NCBI RefSeq assembly: GCF_016586165.1
Contig: NZ_BCPR01000021.1
Span: 1-64,000, forward strand
From: Dyella sp. EPa41
GTDB lineage: Bacteria; Pseudomonadota; Gammaproteobacteria; Xanthomonadales; Rhodanobacteraceae
Direction of reading: 5' to 3'
Length of the DNA stretch: 64,000 nucleotides
Notes under the pieces: model-generated
What the model was told of the DNA's origin: nothing
What the model saw: the letters and a program-made list of their open reading frames with translations, nothing else
Databases searched by the model: none
Translations under genes and position numbers: made by a program
Shown here: piece by piece, positions 30,364-40,377 of the stretch
Position numbering within the stretch: the first letter of the stretch is position 1
Layout of the letters: every line of letters begins with the position of its first letter

Positions 30364-32526
30364 TCAGGGCGCGGCGTGGGCCGGCACGCCGAGTTCCTTC
30401 AACAACTGCGGCGCCGGGTACACCTTGTCCATCAGCCAGCGCATGTAGCGCAGGTCCACGTGGATGGCGCGCTTGTAGCGTGGGTCGAACATCCAGCTGG
30501 CGCTCACCGCCTCCCAGTTGCTGTCGAAGTTGAGGCCGACCAGTTCGCCCTTGGCGTTGAGCACCGGCGAACCGGAGTTGCCTCCGGTGGTGTCGAGGTT
30601 GCTGAGGAAATCCACCGGCATGGCGCCGGTCCTGGCGTCGGCGTAGCCGGCATAGTCGCCGCGCGCGATCGCATCGAGCAGTGGCTTGGGCGCGTCGAAC
30701 GGTTCCACGCCGGTGTTCTTCTCCACGATGCCCGCCGTCGTGGTCAGCGGGTGATAGATCACCGCATCGCGCGCTTCCAGCGGCGTGACCTTGCCGTAGC
30801 TCACGCGCAACGTGGAGTTGGCGTCGGGATAGACCGCGCGCCCCTGCTTCTCGCGGTACGCGATCAGCGCATCCATGTACGCCGGCCGCAGGCGCAGCAG
30901 GTCACCCTCGCGCGCCTTGCGTTCTTCTTCCATGCGCAGCAAGGCCGGCTGCAACCTCGCGGCCAGCACCAGCAGGGCGTCGTCCGACGTGGCCAGCTCC
31001 GCCGGCCCGGCCTTCAGCCAGTGCAGGCGCTGCGCCTCGTCGCCGAGGCGGGTGGCGGCGTAGATCTTGTCCAACGCGGCCATCAGTTCGGCCGGCGTGC
31101 GCCCGAAGGCGGCATCGAACTCGGCCAGTCGCTGGGCCTCGGGCAGCTTCTGATAGCGCGCCAGCAGCGACGCCAGCAGTTGCTTCTCCACCTTCGGATC
31201 GTAACGGCGCTGCACCTGGCGCAGCATGCCGGCGGTGAGATCCTCGTCGCGCTGCTGGTAGCCGGTTTCGCGTTGCGCATCCGGCTTGGCGCGCTCATGG
31301 GCGAGGCGCTGCAGGGTCAGCGCCGAACGCATCAGCTGCGTCTGCGCCTGCATCACGGCGACCAGCAGGTCACGCTCGCGCGTGGCATTGCCGGCGGCGA
31401 TCAGCTGCGCTACTTCGTCGATCTGCGGCCGCAGCGTGGCCGCCGCGGGTTGCGTCGCCAACCAGGCCATCATCACGTCCTCGTCCTTGCGGCGGATGGC
31501 GACGGCGTTGCTGCGCTTGAGGCCATCCAGCTCGCCGCTGAAACGCTTGATGCTGTTTTTCAGCGATTGCAGCTGCGAGGCATAGCGGATGGTCGCCTGG
31601 CGGTCGGTGTGACCGACCTCCTCGATCACGTCCTGCAACTGGCGCAGTACATCCACCGTGGCCGGCAGGCGCCATTGCACCTGATCGGCGAACTCGGCAG
31701 CCGTGCGATGTCGATAAGTCACGCCCGGGTAACCCGCCAGCATCACGAAGTCGCCCTCGCGCACGCCCTGCGACGCGATCTGCAGATGCGCCGGCGGGTG
31801 ATAGGGCACGTTGCCCTTGGCGTAGTCCGCGGGCTTGCCGTCCGGCCCCACGTAGGCGCGCAGGATGGTGAAGTCGCCGGAGTGGCGTGGCCACACGAAG
31901 TTGTCCACCTCGTCGCCATAGTTGCCGATCGCGCGCGGCGGCGCGTACACCAGGCGAACGTCGCGCAGTTCCAACTGCTTCACCAGGTAGAAATCGCGGC
32001 CATAGAACATGTTGACCACGCTGCAGCGCACGCCGGGCTCGCGCTCGCATTCGGTCACCAGCGCCTTGCTCGCGGCATCGACGGCGTCGTAGTACGAACG
32101 CCCTGTCTTGCCCTTGGCCGCGCCGAGCACCTTGTCGGTGACCTTGTCGAAACCGGTGGTGACGCGCAGGCGGAAATCCGGATTGGCCGGCAGTTCCTCC
32201 GAGCGGTCGTGCGAGACGAAACCGTTCTGGATGAGATCACGCTGGGCGTTGCTGTTGTACTGGATGACGCCGAACGCCACGTGGTGGTTCGTCAGCACCA
32301 GGCCGTCGCTGCTGACGAAGGAACCGGTGGCGCCACCCACCTTCACCACTGCACTCAAGGGCGCCTTGGTGAGATCGGCGAGATCGGCGGGATTGCCCTG
32401 GAAGCCCGCGGCACGCAGCTGCTTGCCGATGCCGGGCAACTGCGACGGCATCCACATGCCTTCATCAGCGTGTGCCGTCGTGGCAAGCACCATGGCCATG
32501 ACCCACCCCATCTTTCTCAAACGCAT
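30364..32526 (-). CDS. S46 family dipeptidyl-peptidase
   Basis: 720 residues with a signal peptide (WVMAMVLATTAHA). S46 enzymes (DPP7/DPP11) remove N-terminal dipeptides in the periplasm. The catalytic histidine is in LTNHHVAFG and the serine in GGNSGSPVLN. By alignment from memory, the residue that sets P1 preference (Arg in DPP11, Gly in DPP7) falls at Ser in NFDSNWEA, which argues against Asp/Glu specificity; this is an inference. GAGGAA precedes the ATG at 32526. A longer upstream frame was rejected as it has no ribosome site and precedes the signal peptide. Confidence 0.92.
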   Translation of the reverse strand: MRLRKMGWVMAMVLATTAHADEGMWMPSQLPGIGKQLRAAGFQGNPADLADLTKAPLSAVVKVGGATGSFVSSDGLVLTNHHVAFGVIQYNSNAQRDLIQNGFVSHDRSEELPANPDFRLRVTTGFDKVTDKVLGAAKGKTGRSYYDAVDAASKALVTECEREPGVRCSVVNMFYGRDFYLVKQLELRDVRLVYAPPRAIGNYGDEVDNFVWPRHSGDFTILRAYVGPDGKPADYAKGNVPYHPPAHLQIASQGVREGDFVMLAGYPGVTYRHRTAAEFADQVQWRLPATVDVLRQLQDVIEEVGHTDRQATIRYASQLQSLKNSIKRFSGELDGLKRSNAVAIRRKDEDVMMAWLATQPAAATLRPQIDEVAQLIAAGNATRERDLLVAVMQAQTQLMRSALTLQRLAHERAKPDAQRETGYQQRDEDLTAGMLRQVQRRYDPKVEKQLLASLLARYQKLPEAQRLAEFDAAFGRTPAELMAALDKIYAATRLGDEAQRLHWLKAGPAELATSDDALLVLAARLQPALLRMEEERKAREGDLLRLRPAYMDALIAYREKQGRAVYPDANSTLRVSYGKVTPLEARDAVIYHPLTTTAGIVEKNTGVEPFDAPKPLLDAIARGDYAGYADARTGAMPVDFLSNLDTTGGNSGSPVLNAKGELVGLNFDSNWEAVSASWMFDPRYKRAIHVDLRYMRWLMDKVYPAPQLLKELGVPAHAAP

Positions 32527-32675
32527 GCCTGTTCCTCGGGCGATTCGCAATAACTTGCGACCATAGAACGAATCACCCGCGCGGGTAACGCTGCATTGCA
32601 CACCGCGAGCGAGGAAGGACCGTCGCTGGCCGTGGCAAACCGACGCCCGCCATGAGCCGCGGGCGTCGACATCGA

Positions 32676-34787
32676 TCAACGGCAGGACAGCCCCGCGGGC
32701 GCCGGCAGCGCCAGGAACACCGTGCTCCACAGTTGCGCGGCGTTGGATTCGTCCTCGTGCGCGCCTTCCGCGCCGAACGGCTGGATGCGGTACTGGCCAT
32801 TGGCGTAGGACCACGACCACAACTCGGAGGTACGCACCGCCTGCGCCGCACAGATTGCATGCCAAAGCCCCGCCTGGGCCGCTTCAAGATGCTGGCGCGT
32901 CGTCGCCGGCAGATCGCTGCGGGCCAGCTGGCGCTTCAGGCCCGCGGCCATGATCGCCTGCTGCCAGGCCCAGACCACGGTGCCGTGGTAGGCGTTGTTG
33001 CCAAAACGCGACCACACGTCGTGATCGGCGTAGGCGGGATTGGCGACCAGCATGCCCACGTCCGTCATCAGGCCGGCCGGGAATGGCCGCATCAGGTTGC
33101 CGACATTGCGATCCAGCACCGCCGCATCCGGCTTGCCGAACAGCAGCTGGAAACCCTCGTCGGAGTTCAGCACCGGGATCGGCTTGCCCTGCGCGTCCAG
33201 CGCGATCGCGGGGAACTCGACGGGAGAGGCATCCACCGCTTTCAGCGCAGCGGCGTCCGACACACCGATCTGCCTGGCGTAGTCGCGAACCTGCTCGCTG
33301 GCACGTTCGTTCGAAACGCGCACGGCAAACAGCGCGCTGGCATGGCGCTCCCATGCATCGGCGCTGGTCGCCGCCGCGCGCAGGCGCTCGCGCTGCACGG
33401 GCGTGGTGTAGTCGTCCAGCAGTCCGGCATCGAGGAACTGACCGATCGCACGCAACGCGGACGGCATCCAGACGGCGTTGACGTCATAGGGATAACGGCC
33501 GCGGCCGATGCCCTCGTTGCTGTCGCGCCACTGGCCCACCTTGGCGTTGGGCTTGAGCGCGATCAGGTTGGAATACACCGGCTGGCGCGCGAACGCCTCG
33601 CTGCTGTTGGCGACGAACAACAGGTTGCGCACCAGCGCATCACCCTGCCGCCCCGCTCCCAGCTTGCCGGCGAGAAAGGCGCGTGCGCCATGGCGGCCAC
33701 GCGGGTCATCCAGCAGCCAAGCCGCCGCCACCGGCGGGAGCATGACATTGCTGTCGACCATGACGTAGTCGTAGATCGGCTCTGCCGAGGGTTTGCCGTC
33801 TTCCTTGAGGTGCTGCATCACCGCGAACTCGCCGATGCCTTCCTCGTGCGCGACCTGTCCGTCGGGCGAGAGGCGCGCCAGCACCGAGGCGATGCCGGCA
33901 TCGACCGCCGCGGGCTGCAGCACTGGCATCAGCAGGCGCAGCGACATCATCGTGTCGCGCCCGAAATAGGTGTCGAAGCGCCACGAGCCGGCAAGGAACT
34001 TCTCGCGGTAGCTGAGGAACTGCAAGGCCTCGCGGCTGCGTTCATCCGGCTGCGCATGGTCGTTGAGCAGGTGGGTGAACGGGGTCAGCGGGGTTTCGCC
34101 GGTGCTGGCTTCGATGTGCAGGCGCATCGCCTCGCCCGCGCGCTGCGGACGCAGCACGAGGTGCCCGTCCTCGCGGGTGAAGCGGCCGTTGTCCGTGCTC
34201 AGCGCGATGGCATAGCCCGGTGCGCCATCCAGTCGCTCGCGCTGCCAACTGACCGAGCGCTCGGTGAGCTGCGGCGTGGCGGCTACCTTCGGTGTGGCCG
34301 CGAGCTGGGCGGCGTAGCCCTGGCCTTGCTGGTAATCGCGCAGCATGCGGATGCTGCCCAGCACGGCATCCTTCAGCACCAGCCGGTCCGCGGTGACGCT
34401 GGCATCGGCGGCGATGCCGTTCCAGGCATGGCCATCGACGGTGCGACGCTGGCCCGTCACCTGGCCCAGGGACCAGTGCACCGGCTTGTCGGTCGGCTCG
34501 AACCACAGGCCCGCCCCGCTGTTGCCGGCCGGGAAGGCCACCAGCACGCGCGGCTTCTCGCCGGAGCTGAGCAGCAGATGGGCGGCGACGCTGCCGTCCT
34601 GGAAAAACGCGTTCTCGATGTTTCCTTCGGTGATGCGGAATTGCAGGGGCGCCCTGGAGCCCTGCTCCGGCGCCGCCCAGGCCGGCGACAGCGCCAGGCC
34701 CGCGACCCATGCCAGTGTAGCCGCGACCGGCCACCCTCCCAGCTTCCGCCTCGCCAAAACCGGACTCCCCATCGTGCTCAAACGCAT
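32676..34787 (-). CDS. Secreted six-hairpin glycosidase, amylo-alpha-1,6-glucosidase-like
   Basis: About 703 residues with a signal peptide (PVAATLAWVAGLALSPAWA). The C-terminal two thirds look like the (alpha/alpha)6 barrel of glycogen-debranching and related hydrolases: YFGRDTMMSLRLLMPVL, YDYVMVDSNVMLPPVAAAW and SNEGIGRGRYPYDVNAVWMP. The N-terminal part is a beta-rich domain of unknown type. The substrate cannot be assigned. Starts at 34787 or 34772 both keep the signal peptide. It is transcribed toward the S46 peptidase gene, 149 bases away. Confidence 0.7.
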   Translation of the reverse strand: MRLSTMGSPVLARRKLGGWPVAATLAWVAGLALSPAWAAPEQGSRAPLQFRITEGNIENAFFQDGSVAAHLLLSSGEKPRVLVAFPAGNSGAGLWFEPTDKPVHWSLGQVTGQRRTVDGHAWNGIAADASVTADRLVLKDAVLGSIRMLRDYQQGQGYAAQLAATPKVAATPQLTERSVSWQRERLDGAPGYAIALSTDNGRFTREDGHLVLRPQRAGEAMRLHIEASTGETPLTPFTHLLNDHAQPDERSREALQFLSYREKFLAGSWRFDTYFGRDTMMSLRLLMPVLQPAAVDAGIASVLARLSPDGQVAHEEGIGEFAVMQHLKEDGKPSAEPIYDYVMVDSNVMLPPVAAAWLLDDPRGRHGARAFLAGKLGAGRQGDALVRNLLFVANSSEAFARQPVYSNLIALKPNAKVGQWRDSNEGIGRGRYPYDVNAVWMPSALRAIGQFLDAGLLDDYTTPVQRERLRAAATSADAWERHASALFAVRVSNERASEQVRDYARQIGVSDAAALKAVDASPVEFPAIALDAQGKPIPVLNSDEGFQLLFGKPDAAVLDRNVGNLMRPFPAGLMTDVGMLVANPAYADHDVWSRFGNNAYHGTVVWAWQQAIMAAGLKRQLARSDLPATTRQHLEAAQAGLWHAICAAQAVRTSELWSWSYANGQYRIQPFGAEGAHEDESNAAQLWSTVFLALPAPAGLSCR

Positions 34788-35136
34788 TCGCCCGCTCCGT
34801 TCAGTGACGCACAGTCTTGCGACAGTAAGGCAACATTGACTCAGTATCGTCGCTGTCACCAGCCCTGTCTGTTCGCAGGCCACAGGGGCGTCGGCGCCGG
34901 CAGCCTGGCTGGCCGCGGAGACGACGGACCGAATGGATGCGTACAGACCGGGCTGGCCCCAACCGGTTGAAAATCAAAGAATGGGGTGATGCCTGGAAAG
35001 CGTCATGGCGAGGACGATACTGAGCCGATGTTGCCTTAAAGCATGGGCCCGGCACCACAACGTTGCAGTGCATGAAGCCGGCAACCCGGTGGCCTTCTAT
35101 AATGTCGGTTTTCCCGTCCTTCCCCACGGAAATCCC
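34788..35136. other. Divergent intergenic region between glycosidase gene and tdh
   Basis: Apart from a TATAAT at 35098-35103, which could be the tdh -10 box, no repeat, hairpin or small gene could be supported in this stretch. Confidence 0.5.
35098..35103 (+). promoter_or_regulatory. Consensus -10 box upstream of tdh
   Basis: TATAAT lies 33 bases before the tdh ATG. No matching -35 element is seen at normal spacing. Confidence 0.5.
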
Positions 35137-36171
35137 ATGCCTCAGACGATGAAAGCCCTGGTCAAGCGCAAGCCCGAACAGGGCATCTGGATGGAAGAAG
35201 TGCCCGTCCCCGAGGTCGGCCCCAACGAGGTGCTGATCAAGATGGAAAAGACCGCGATCTGCGGCACCGACCTGCACATCTACAAGTGGGACGACTGGTC
35301 CCAGCGCACCATCAAGCCCGGCCTGACCATCGGCCACGAGTTCGTCGGCCGCATCGTGGAAATCGGCCCGGGCGTCACCGGCTACAAGGTCGGCGACCGC
35401 GTCTCGGCCGAAGGCCACATCGTGTGCGGCCACTGCCGCAACTGTCGCGCCGGTCGCCAGCACCTGTGCCCGAACACCGTGGGTATCGGCGTGAACCGCA
35501 ACGGCGCGTTCGCTGAATACATGACCATGCCGGCCTCGAACTTGTGGCCGATCCCCGACCAGATTCCGTCCGAGCTGGCCGCCTTCTTCGATCCTTATGG
35601 CAACGCCGCGCACTGCGCGCTGGAATTTGACATGATCGGCGAGGACGTGCTGATCACCGGCGCGGGCCCGATCGGCATCATCGCCGCCGGCATCGCCAAG
35701 CACGTGGGCGCACGCAACGTCGTGGTCACGGACATCAACGACTACCGCCTCAAGCTGGCGGCGGACATGGGCGCCACCCGCGTCGTGAACGTGGCCAACC
35801 AGTCGCTGAAGGACGTGATGAAAGACCTGCACATGGAGGGCTTCGACGTGGGCCTGGAAATGAGCGGCAACCCGCGCGCCTTCAACGACATGCTCGAATG
35901 CATGTACCACGGCGGCAAGATCGCCATGCTCGGCATCATGCCGCGCGGCGCGGGCATCGACTGGGACAAGGTGATCTTCAAGGGCCTCACCCTGCAGGGC
36001 ATCTACGGCCGTCGCATGTACGAGACCTGGTACAAGATGACCCAGATGGTGCTGACGGGTTTCCCGCTGCAGAAGGTGCTCACGCACCAGATCCACATCG
36101 ACGACTTCCAGAAAGGTTTCGACCTGATGGATGCGGGCAAGTGCGGCAAGGTCGTGTGCTCCTGGAGCTGA
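35137..36171 (+). CDS. tdh: L-threonine 3-dehydrogenase
   Basis: 344 residues, zinc-dependent medium-chain dehydrogenase that oxidises threonine to 2-amino-3-ketobutyrate with NAD+. Catalytic zinc ligands are in [13 protein letters not shown] and GHEFVG; the structural zinc cysteines are in [15 protein letters not shown]. The NAD-binding motif reads [15 protein letters not shown]. The product is the substrate of Kbl, encoded 4.2 kb downstream. In E. coli the two genes are adjacent; here the DUF748 gene lies between them. Confidence 0.97.
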   Translation: MPQTMKALVKRKPEQGIWMEEVPVPEVGPNEVLIKMEKTAICGTDLHIYKWDDWSQRTIKPGLTIGHEFVGRIVEIGPGVTGYKVGDRVSAEGHIVCGHCRNCRAGRQHLCPNTVGIGVNRNGAFAEYMTMPASNLWPIPDQIPSELAAFFDPYGNAAHCALEFDMIGEDVLITGAGPIGIIAAGIAKHVGARNVVVTDINDYRLKLAADMGATRVVNVANQSLKDVMKDLHMEGFDVGLEMSGNPRAFNDMLECMYHGGKIAMLGIMPRGAGIDWDKVIFKGLTLQGIYGRRMYETWYKMTQMVLTGFPLQKVLTHQIHIDDFQKGFDLMDAGKCGKVVCSWS

Positions 36172-36361
36172 GCTTCCACGAAACCATCACATAATCGAAC
36201 ATCCCGCCGGTGCATCCGGCGGAAAAACCGATGCTTCAGACTCGGCCGCCCTAGTACACTTCCCGCCTAGGGCGCGCCGACAGCATGACCGGGATTGGGA
36301 CGTTGCCAGGTCGACGTGGCCTGGCATGGTCGGCTCGCGATGACCTTGGAGCATCGTCGGC
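36172..36361. other. tdh to DUF748 spacer with two inverted repeats
   Basis: Two hairpins are visible: CCGCCGG-TGCAT-CCGGCGG (36204-36222) and GCCCTAG/CTAGGGC (36248-36273). Neither is followed by a T-run, so they are not clear terminators. Confidence 0.5.
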
Positions 36362-39300
36362 ATGGCTGAGCTGTTCGGCAATCCCCGTCTGGCCGCAGGA
36401 CGCGACCGCGCCCTCGCCGTTTACCATTCGCACCGCGTCCGCAAGTGGAGCCTGATCGCTGTCATCGCGATCGTGGTGTTCGGATTGCTCGGCTTCCTCG
36501 CCGCGCCGTACATCATCCGCAGCCAGATCGAGAAGCGCGCCAGCGTCGCGCTGCAGCGCCAGGTCACCCTGGGCGCCGTGCACCTGAATCCCTATACGTT
36601 GCGCCTGCAGTTGGACCAGCTGCATATCGCCGACGGCGACGGCAAATCGCCCTTCGTCGACATCGACCAGGCGGTGATCAACGCCTCGTGGGGTTCGCTG
36701 TTCCGCCTGAAGCCGGTGCTGGACGAACTCTCCCTGCGGCGTCCGCGCATCCATATCGCGCGCACGGGCGACCAGCGCTTCAATTTCAGCGACATCATCG
36801 ATCGCTTCAATGCGACGCCGTCGGACCCGAATGCGCCGCCCACGCGCTTCGCGCTGTCCAACATCAGCGTGCACAACGGCGACATCCAGTTCCAGGACGA
36901 GGCGCTGAAAACCAGCCATCACGTCGAGAACCTCGAGCTGGGCATCCCCTTCATCGCCAACCTGCCCAGCGACACCGACATCTTCGTGCAGCCCCTGCTG
37001 TCGATGAAGGTGGATGGCAGCCCGTTGCGCATGGATGGCCACACCAAGCCCTTCGCGGACAATCGCGAATCGACCATCGATTTCCGGCTCGACCGGCTCG
37101 ATCTCGCGCGCTACATCGGCTATGCGCCGACGACGCTGCCCGTCGCGATCCCGAAGGGCCTGCTGAGCGGCGACCTCACCCTGCATTTCGTGCAGGCCAA
37201 GCCCGAGCCCCAACTGCAGCTCACCGGCAAGCTGCAACTGGACGACTTCGCGCTCAACAGCAGCGACGGCCAGGCGATCCTGGGCCTTGGCAGGGGTACC
37301 GTCGACCTGTCCGATGTGCAGCCGCTGCAATCGCGCTATGTGATCGGCGCACTCGCGCTCGAACAGGCACAGCTCTATTACACCGCCACCGCGGACGGAC
37401 GCAGCAATTTCGATACGTTGACGGCGGCGCCCGCGAAACCGGCCACCGATGCGAAGACCCGGCCGATGGATCTGCGCATCGCCGCGATGACGCTCGCCAA
37501 CAGCGGCATCCACTACGCCAATGCCACCGGCAAGATCGATCTCGGCAACCTGCACGGCGGCATCCAGGGCTTGAGCATGCAGGCCGCCCCGGCAGCGAAA
37601 CTGGATGTGACGGCGCAGTTCTTTGGCGGCGAGCTTTCCATGAAAGGCACGGTGGATCTCGCCAAGAGCAAGTTCGTTGCCGCGCTCAACCTCAAGCGGG
37701 TCGACATGGCACCGCTGCAGGCAGCCACCTACCAGGGCCTGGCTGCGCGCCTGACCAACGGCAAGCTGGATGCCAGCGGTCAGTTGCAGGTCGATTGGGG
37801 CACGCCCTTCAACGTTCACTTGTCCGATGCCCACGCCACCGTCACCGACTTCGCGATGGAGCCGCAGTACAAGGGCCACGATTCGCCGGTAGCCTGGAAG
37901 GTGCTGGAGGCGGAGGTCACCCAGATCGACCTGGCCTCGCAACAGGCACAGCTCGGCACCGTCAAGGCGACGGGCCTGGGCCTGGACGTGCAGCGCAACA
38001 GCAACAAGTACATCAGTCTCGTCGACCTGTTCGCCGCCAAGGGAGCACCGGCGAAGAAAGCCGAGGCCAACAGCACGCCATGGCACTGGAGCATTGCTCA
38101 CCTGGTGTTCGACAACGCCGCCGTCGCCTTCACCGACCTGGCGGCCGGCAGCGACAAGCCCGTCAAGATCAAGATCAGCGCGCTCAGCGGCGGCATGGAC
38201 AACCTGAGCGACAAGCTCAACGAGCCGCGCGACATGAAATTGTCGGGCACCATCGACAAGGGCAGCTTCACGGCCAGCGGCAAGGTCCAGCCGATGCCGA
38301 CGCTCGCCGACATCCAGCTCGACACGAAGCGCCTGGATATCTCCAGCTTCCAGCCGTACATCAGCGTGCCGCTGAACGTGACCATCTCCAGCGCGCGCAT
38401 CACCAGCAACGGCAAGCTGCATTACGACGGGCGCGGCGCCGAGCCCAAGATGACCTACAAGGGCAACGCCGCGCTGGAGCAGGTGCGCATCCAGGACAAG
38501 CTCACGGGCGATGACTTCCTGCGCTGGCGCACGCTGAGCGGCAACCAGCTCGATGTCTCCTACGGCGTCGGCGCTCCGCGCATGCACGTGGCCAGCCTCG
38601 CGCTCAGTTCGTTCTACGCGCGCATGATCGTCAACTCGAACGGCACGCTGAACTTGTCCGAGGTGGTGGCGAACCCCGAAGCGGCGCCGGTGTCGGTGAC
38701 GCGCGGCGAGAACGAGCAGCCCGTCGCCGGCGCCAAGCCGGCCCCAGCGCCTCCCGCGAAGGCACCGCCCTCCGCACCGGCTCCGGCCGCCGCCTCGACG
38801 GCAAAAGCGCAAACCGCTGCCGCGGCGCCGGCGCCCTCTTCTTCCGCACCCGCGGCACCGGCCGCTGACATCCGCATCGGCGGCATCACGCTGATCAACG
38901 GCCAGCTCAACTACACCGACAACTTCATCAAGCCCAACTACACGGCCAACATGACCAAGGTCACCGGCAAGATCGGCGCCTTTGGCACCACGCCGGGCGA
39001 TCCGCCGGCGGACCTGTCGGTGCAGGCCGCGCTGAATGACAACTCGCCCATCGATATCGACGGCACCATCAATCCGCTGCAGCCCGTGGCCTTCCTCGAC
39101 ATCAAGGGCAAGGCGAACGAAGTGGAGCTGACCGGCCTGAGCGCGTATTCCACCAAGTACACGGGCTATCCCATCACCGGCGGCAAGCTGACGATGGACG
39201 TCCATTACATGCTGGACCAGCGCAAGCTCAATGCGGACAACCACATCTTCATCACCCAGCTGACCTTCGGCGACCGCGACGAAAGCCCGGGCATCCAGCA

Positions 39301-40075
39301 TCTTCCGGTGAAGCTGGCGGTGGCGCTGCTGAAGGACACCGAAGGCAACATCGACGTCAACGTGCCCGTGTCCGGCTCGCTGGACGATCCGCAGTTCAGC
39401 ATGGGCGGCCTTATCTGGCGCGCCATCGGCAACCTGATCGCCAAGGCGGTCACGGCGCCGTTCCGGCTGCTCGGCGCCGCCTTTGCCGGCGGCAACCACG
39501 AGGATCTTGGCTATGTCGAGTTCGATGCGGGTTCCGCCGTGCTCGACAAGAATGCGCAGGATCGCCTGGGCAAGGTCGTGGCCATGCTCAACCAGAAGAC
39601 CTCGCTGAATCTCGACGTCACCGGCCGCGTCGATCCGTCGAAGGACCAGGACGGCCTGCGCAAGGTCACGGTGGACACCATGGTGCGCCGCCAGAAGGCG
39701 CTGGACCAGGACGGCAAGAACGCCGACACCTCCGATGCCGCGCTCGCCGCGGTCAACGTCACGCCGGACGAGTACGAGAAGTACCTCAGGCGCGCCTACA
39801 AGGACGACGATTTCAAGGGCAAGCCGAAGAACTTCATCGGCCTCAAGAAGTCGCTCGATCCCGACGAGATGCGCAGCTTGATGGAAACCAATGTCGCGGT
39901 CGACGAATCCGCCATGCGCGACCTCGCCCAGCGCCGCGCCGCCGCCGTGCAGGCGTGGCTGAAGGGCAAGCTGGACGACAAGCGTGTATCGCTGAAATCG
40001 CCCGTACTGGATACCAAGGGCATCGACGACAAGGGCAAGACGACCCGCGTGGAGTTTGGCCTGCACCAGGGGTGA
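36362..40075 (+). CDS. DUF748/AsmA-like giant envelope protein
   Basis: 1237 residues. One N-terminal transmembrane helix (about 30-50, SLIAVIAIVVFGLLGFLAAP) is followed by a long beta-rich AsmA/DUF748-type region in the periplasm. An Ala/Pro/Ser-rich linker lies at about 790-835. A C-terminal region (about 1050-1120) contains YVEFDAGSAVLDKNAQDRL, which resembles an OmpA-like peptidoglycan-binding start. AsmA-like proteins are linked to lipid transport between membranes. TTGGAG upstream gives a plausible ribosome site. The gene splits tdh from kbl. Confidence 0.8.
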   Translation: MAELFGNPRLAAGRDRALAVYHSHRVRKWSLIAVIAIVVFGLLGFLAAPYIIRSQIEKRASVALQRQVTLGAVHLNPYTLRLQLDQLHIADGDGKSPFVDIDQAVINASWGSLFRLKPVLDELSLRRPRIHIARTGDQRFNFSDIIDRFNATPSDPNAPPTRFALSNISVHNGDIQFQDEALKTSHHVENLELGIPFIANLPSDTDIFVQPLLSMKVDGSPLRMDGHTKPFADNRESTIDFRLDRLDLARYIGYAPTTLPVAIPKGLLSGDLTLHFVQAKPEPQLQLTGKLQLDDFALNSSDGQAILGLGRGTVDLSDVQPLQSRYVIGALALEQAQLYYTATADGRSNFDTLTAAPAKPATDAKTRPMDLRIAAMTLANSGIHYANATGKIDLGNLHGGIQGLSMQAAPAAKLDVTAQFFGGELSMKGTVDLAKSKFVAALNLKRVDMAPLQAATYQGLAARLTNGKLDASGQLQVDWGTPFNVHLSDAHATVTDFAMEPQYKGHDSPVAWKVLEAEVTQIDLASQQAQLGTVKATGLGLDVQRNSNKYISLVDLFAAKGAPAKKAEANSTPWHWSIAHLVFDNAAVAFTDLAAGSDKPVKIKISALSGGMDNLSDKLNEPRDMKLSGTIDKGSFTASGKVQPMPTLADIQLDTKRLDISSFQPYISVPLNVTISSARITSNGKLHYDGRGAEPKMTYKGNAALEQVRIQDKLTGDDFLRWRTLSGNQLDVSYGVGAPRMHVASLALSSFYARMIVNSNGTLNLSEVVANPEAAPVSVTRGENEQPVAGAKPAPAPPAKAPPSAPAPAAASTAKAQTAAAAPAPSSSAPAAPAADIRIGGITLINGQLNYTDNFIKPNYTANMTKVTGKIGAFGTTPGDPPADLSVQAALNDNSPIDIDGTINPLQPVAFLDIKGKANEVELTGLSAYSTKYTGYPITGGKLTMDVHYMLDQRKLNADNHIFITQLTFGDRDESPGIQHLPVKLAVALLKDTEGNIDVNVPVSGSLDDPQFSMGGLIWRAIGNLIAKAVTAPFRLLGAAFAGGNHEDLGYVEFDAGSAVLDKNAQDRLGKVVAMLNQKTSLNLDVTGRVDPSKDQDGLRKVTVDTMVRRQKALDQDGKNADTSDAALAAVNVTPDEYEKYLRRAYKDDDFKGKPKNFIGLKKSLDPDEMRSLMETNVAVDESAMRDLAQRRAAAVQAWLKGKLDDKRVSLKSPVLDTKGIDDKGKTTRVEFGLHQG

Positions 40076-40101
40076 GGTGGCTACACCGCCTCGCCCTTCA
40101 A

Positions 40102-40292
40102 CGCCGTCATTCCGGCGCAGGCCGGACAAGCGCGCAGCGCGCAGAACGCCCGTAGGGCGGCCCCGAAGGGCGAGCGTAGCGAGTCATCCAGCAGCGACAT
40201 GGCTCGATTGTCGCCATAAGCCTTGCTCGTTGCCCGTCGCGAAAAAACCGGCGCTACCGGCACTGGATTCCGGCCTGCGCCGGAATGACGGC
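40102..40292. repeat. Inverted GTCATTCCGGC-type repeat pair
   Basis: GTCATTCCGGCGCAGGCCGG at the left end is exactly matched by its reverse complement near 40270-40289. The pair flanks about 140 bases without coding signal between the DUF748 gene and kbl. This is a different sequence family from the TGTAGGAGCGCACC repeats. Confidence 0.85.
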
Positions 40293-40377
40293 AGGAGGGG
40301 CTGCCGCCCTGCCGCCTTCCTTCACAGCCCGCCCCTGAGGGGTCAAAATAGCTCTTTGCCCCAGCGGACCCTTCCCC

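Noticed and set aside
30325-32553. A 742-residue open frame on the plus strand
   Set aside because: It is the antisense shadow of the S46 peptidase gene, which has catalytic motifs and a signal peptide.
36251-40129. A 1292-residue open frame on the minus strand
   Set aside because: It is antisense to the DUF748 gene over its whole length; high GC keeps the opposite frame open. Its translation has no domain, and its composition is skewed to His, Arg and Val.
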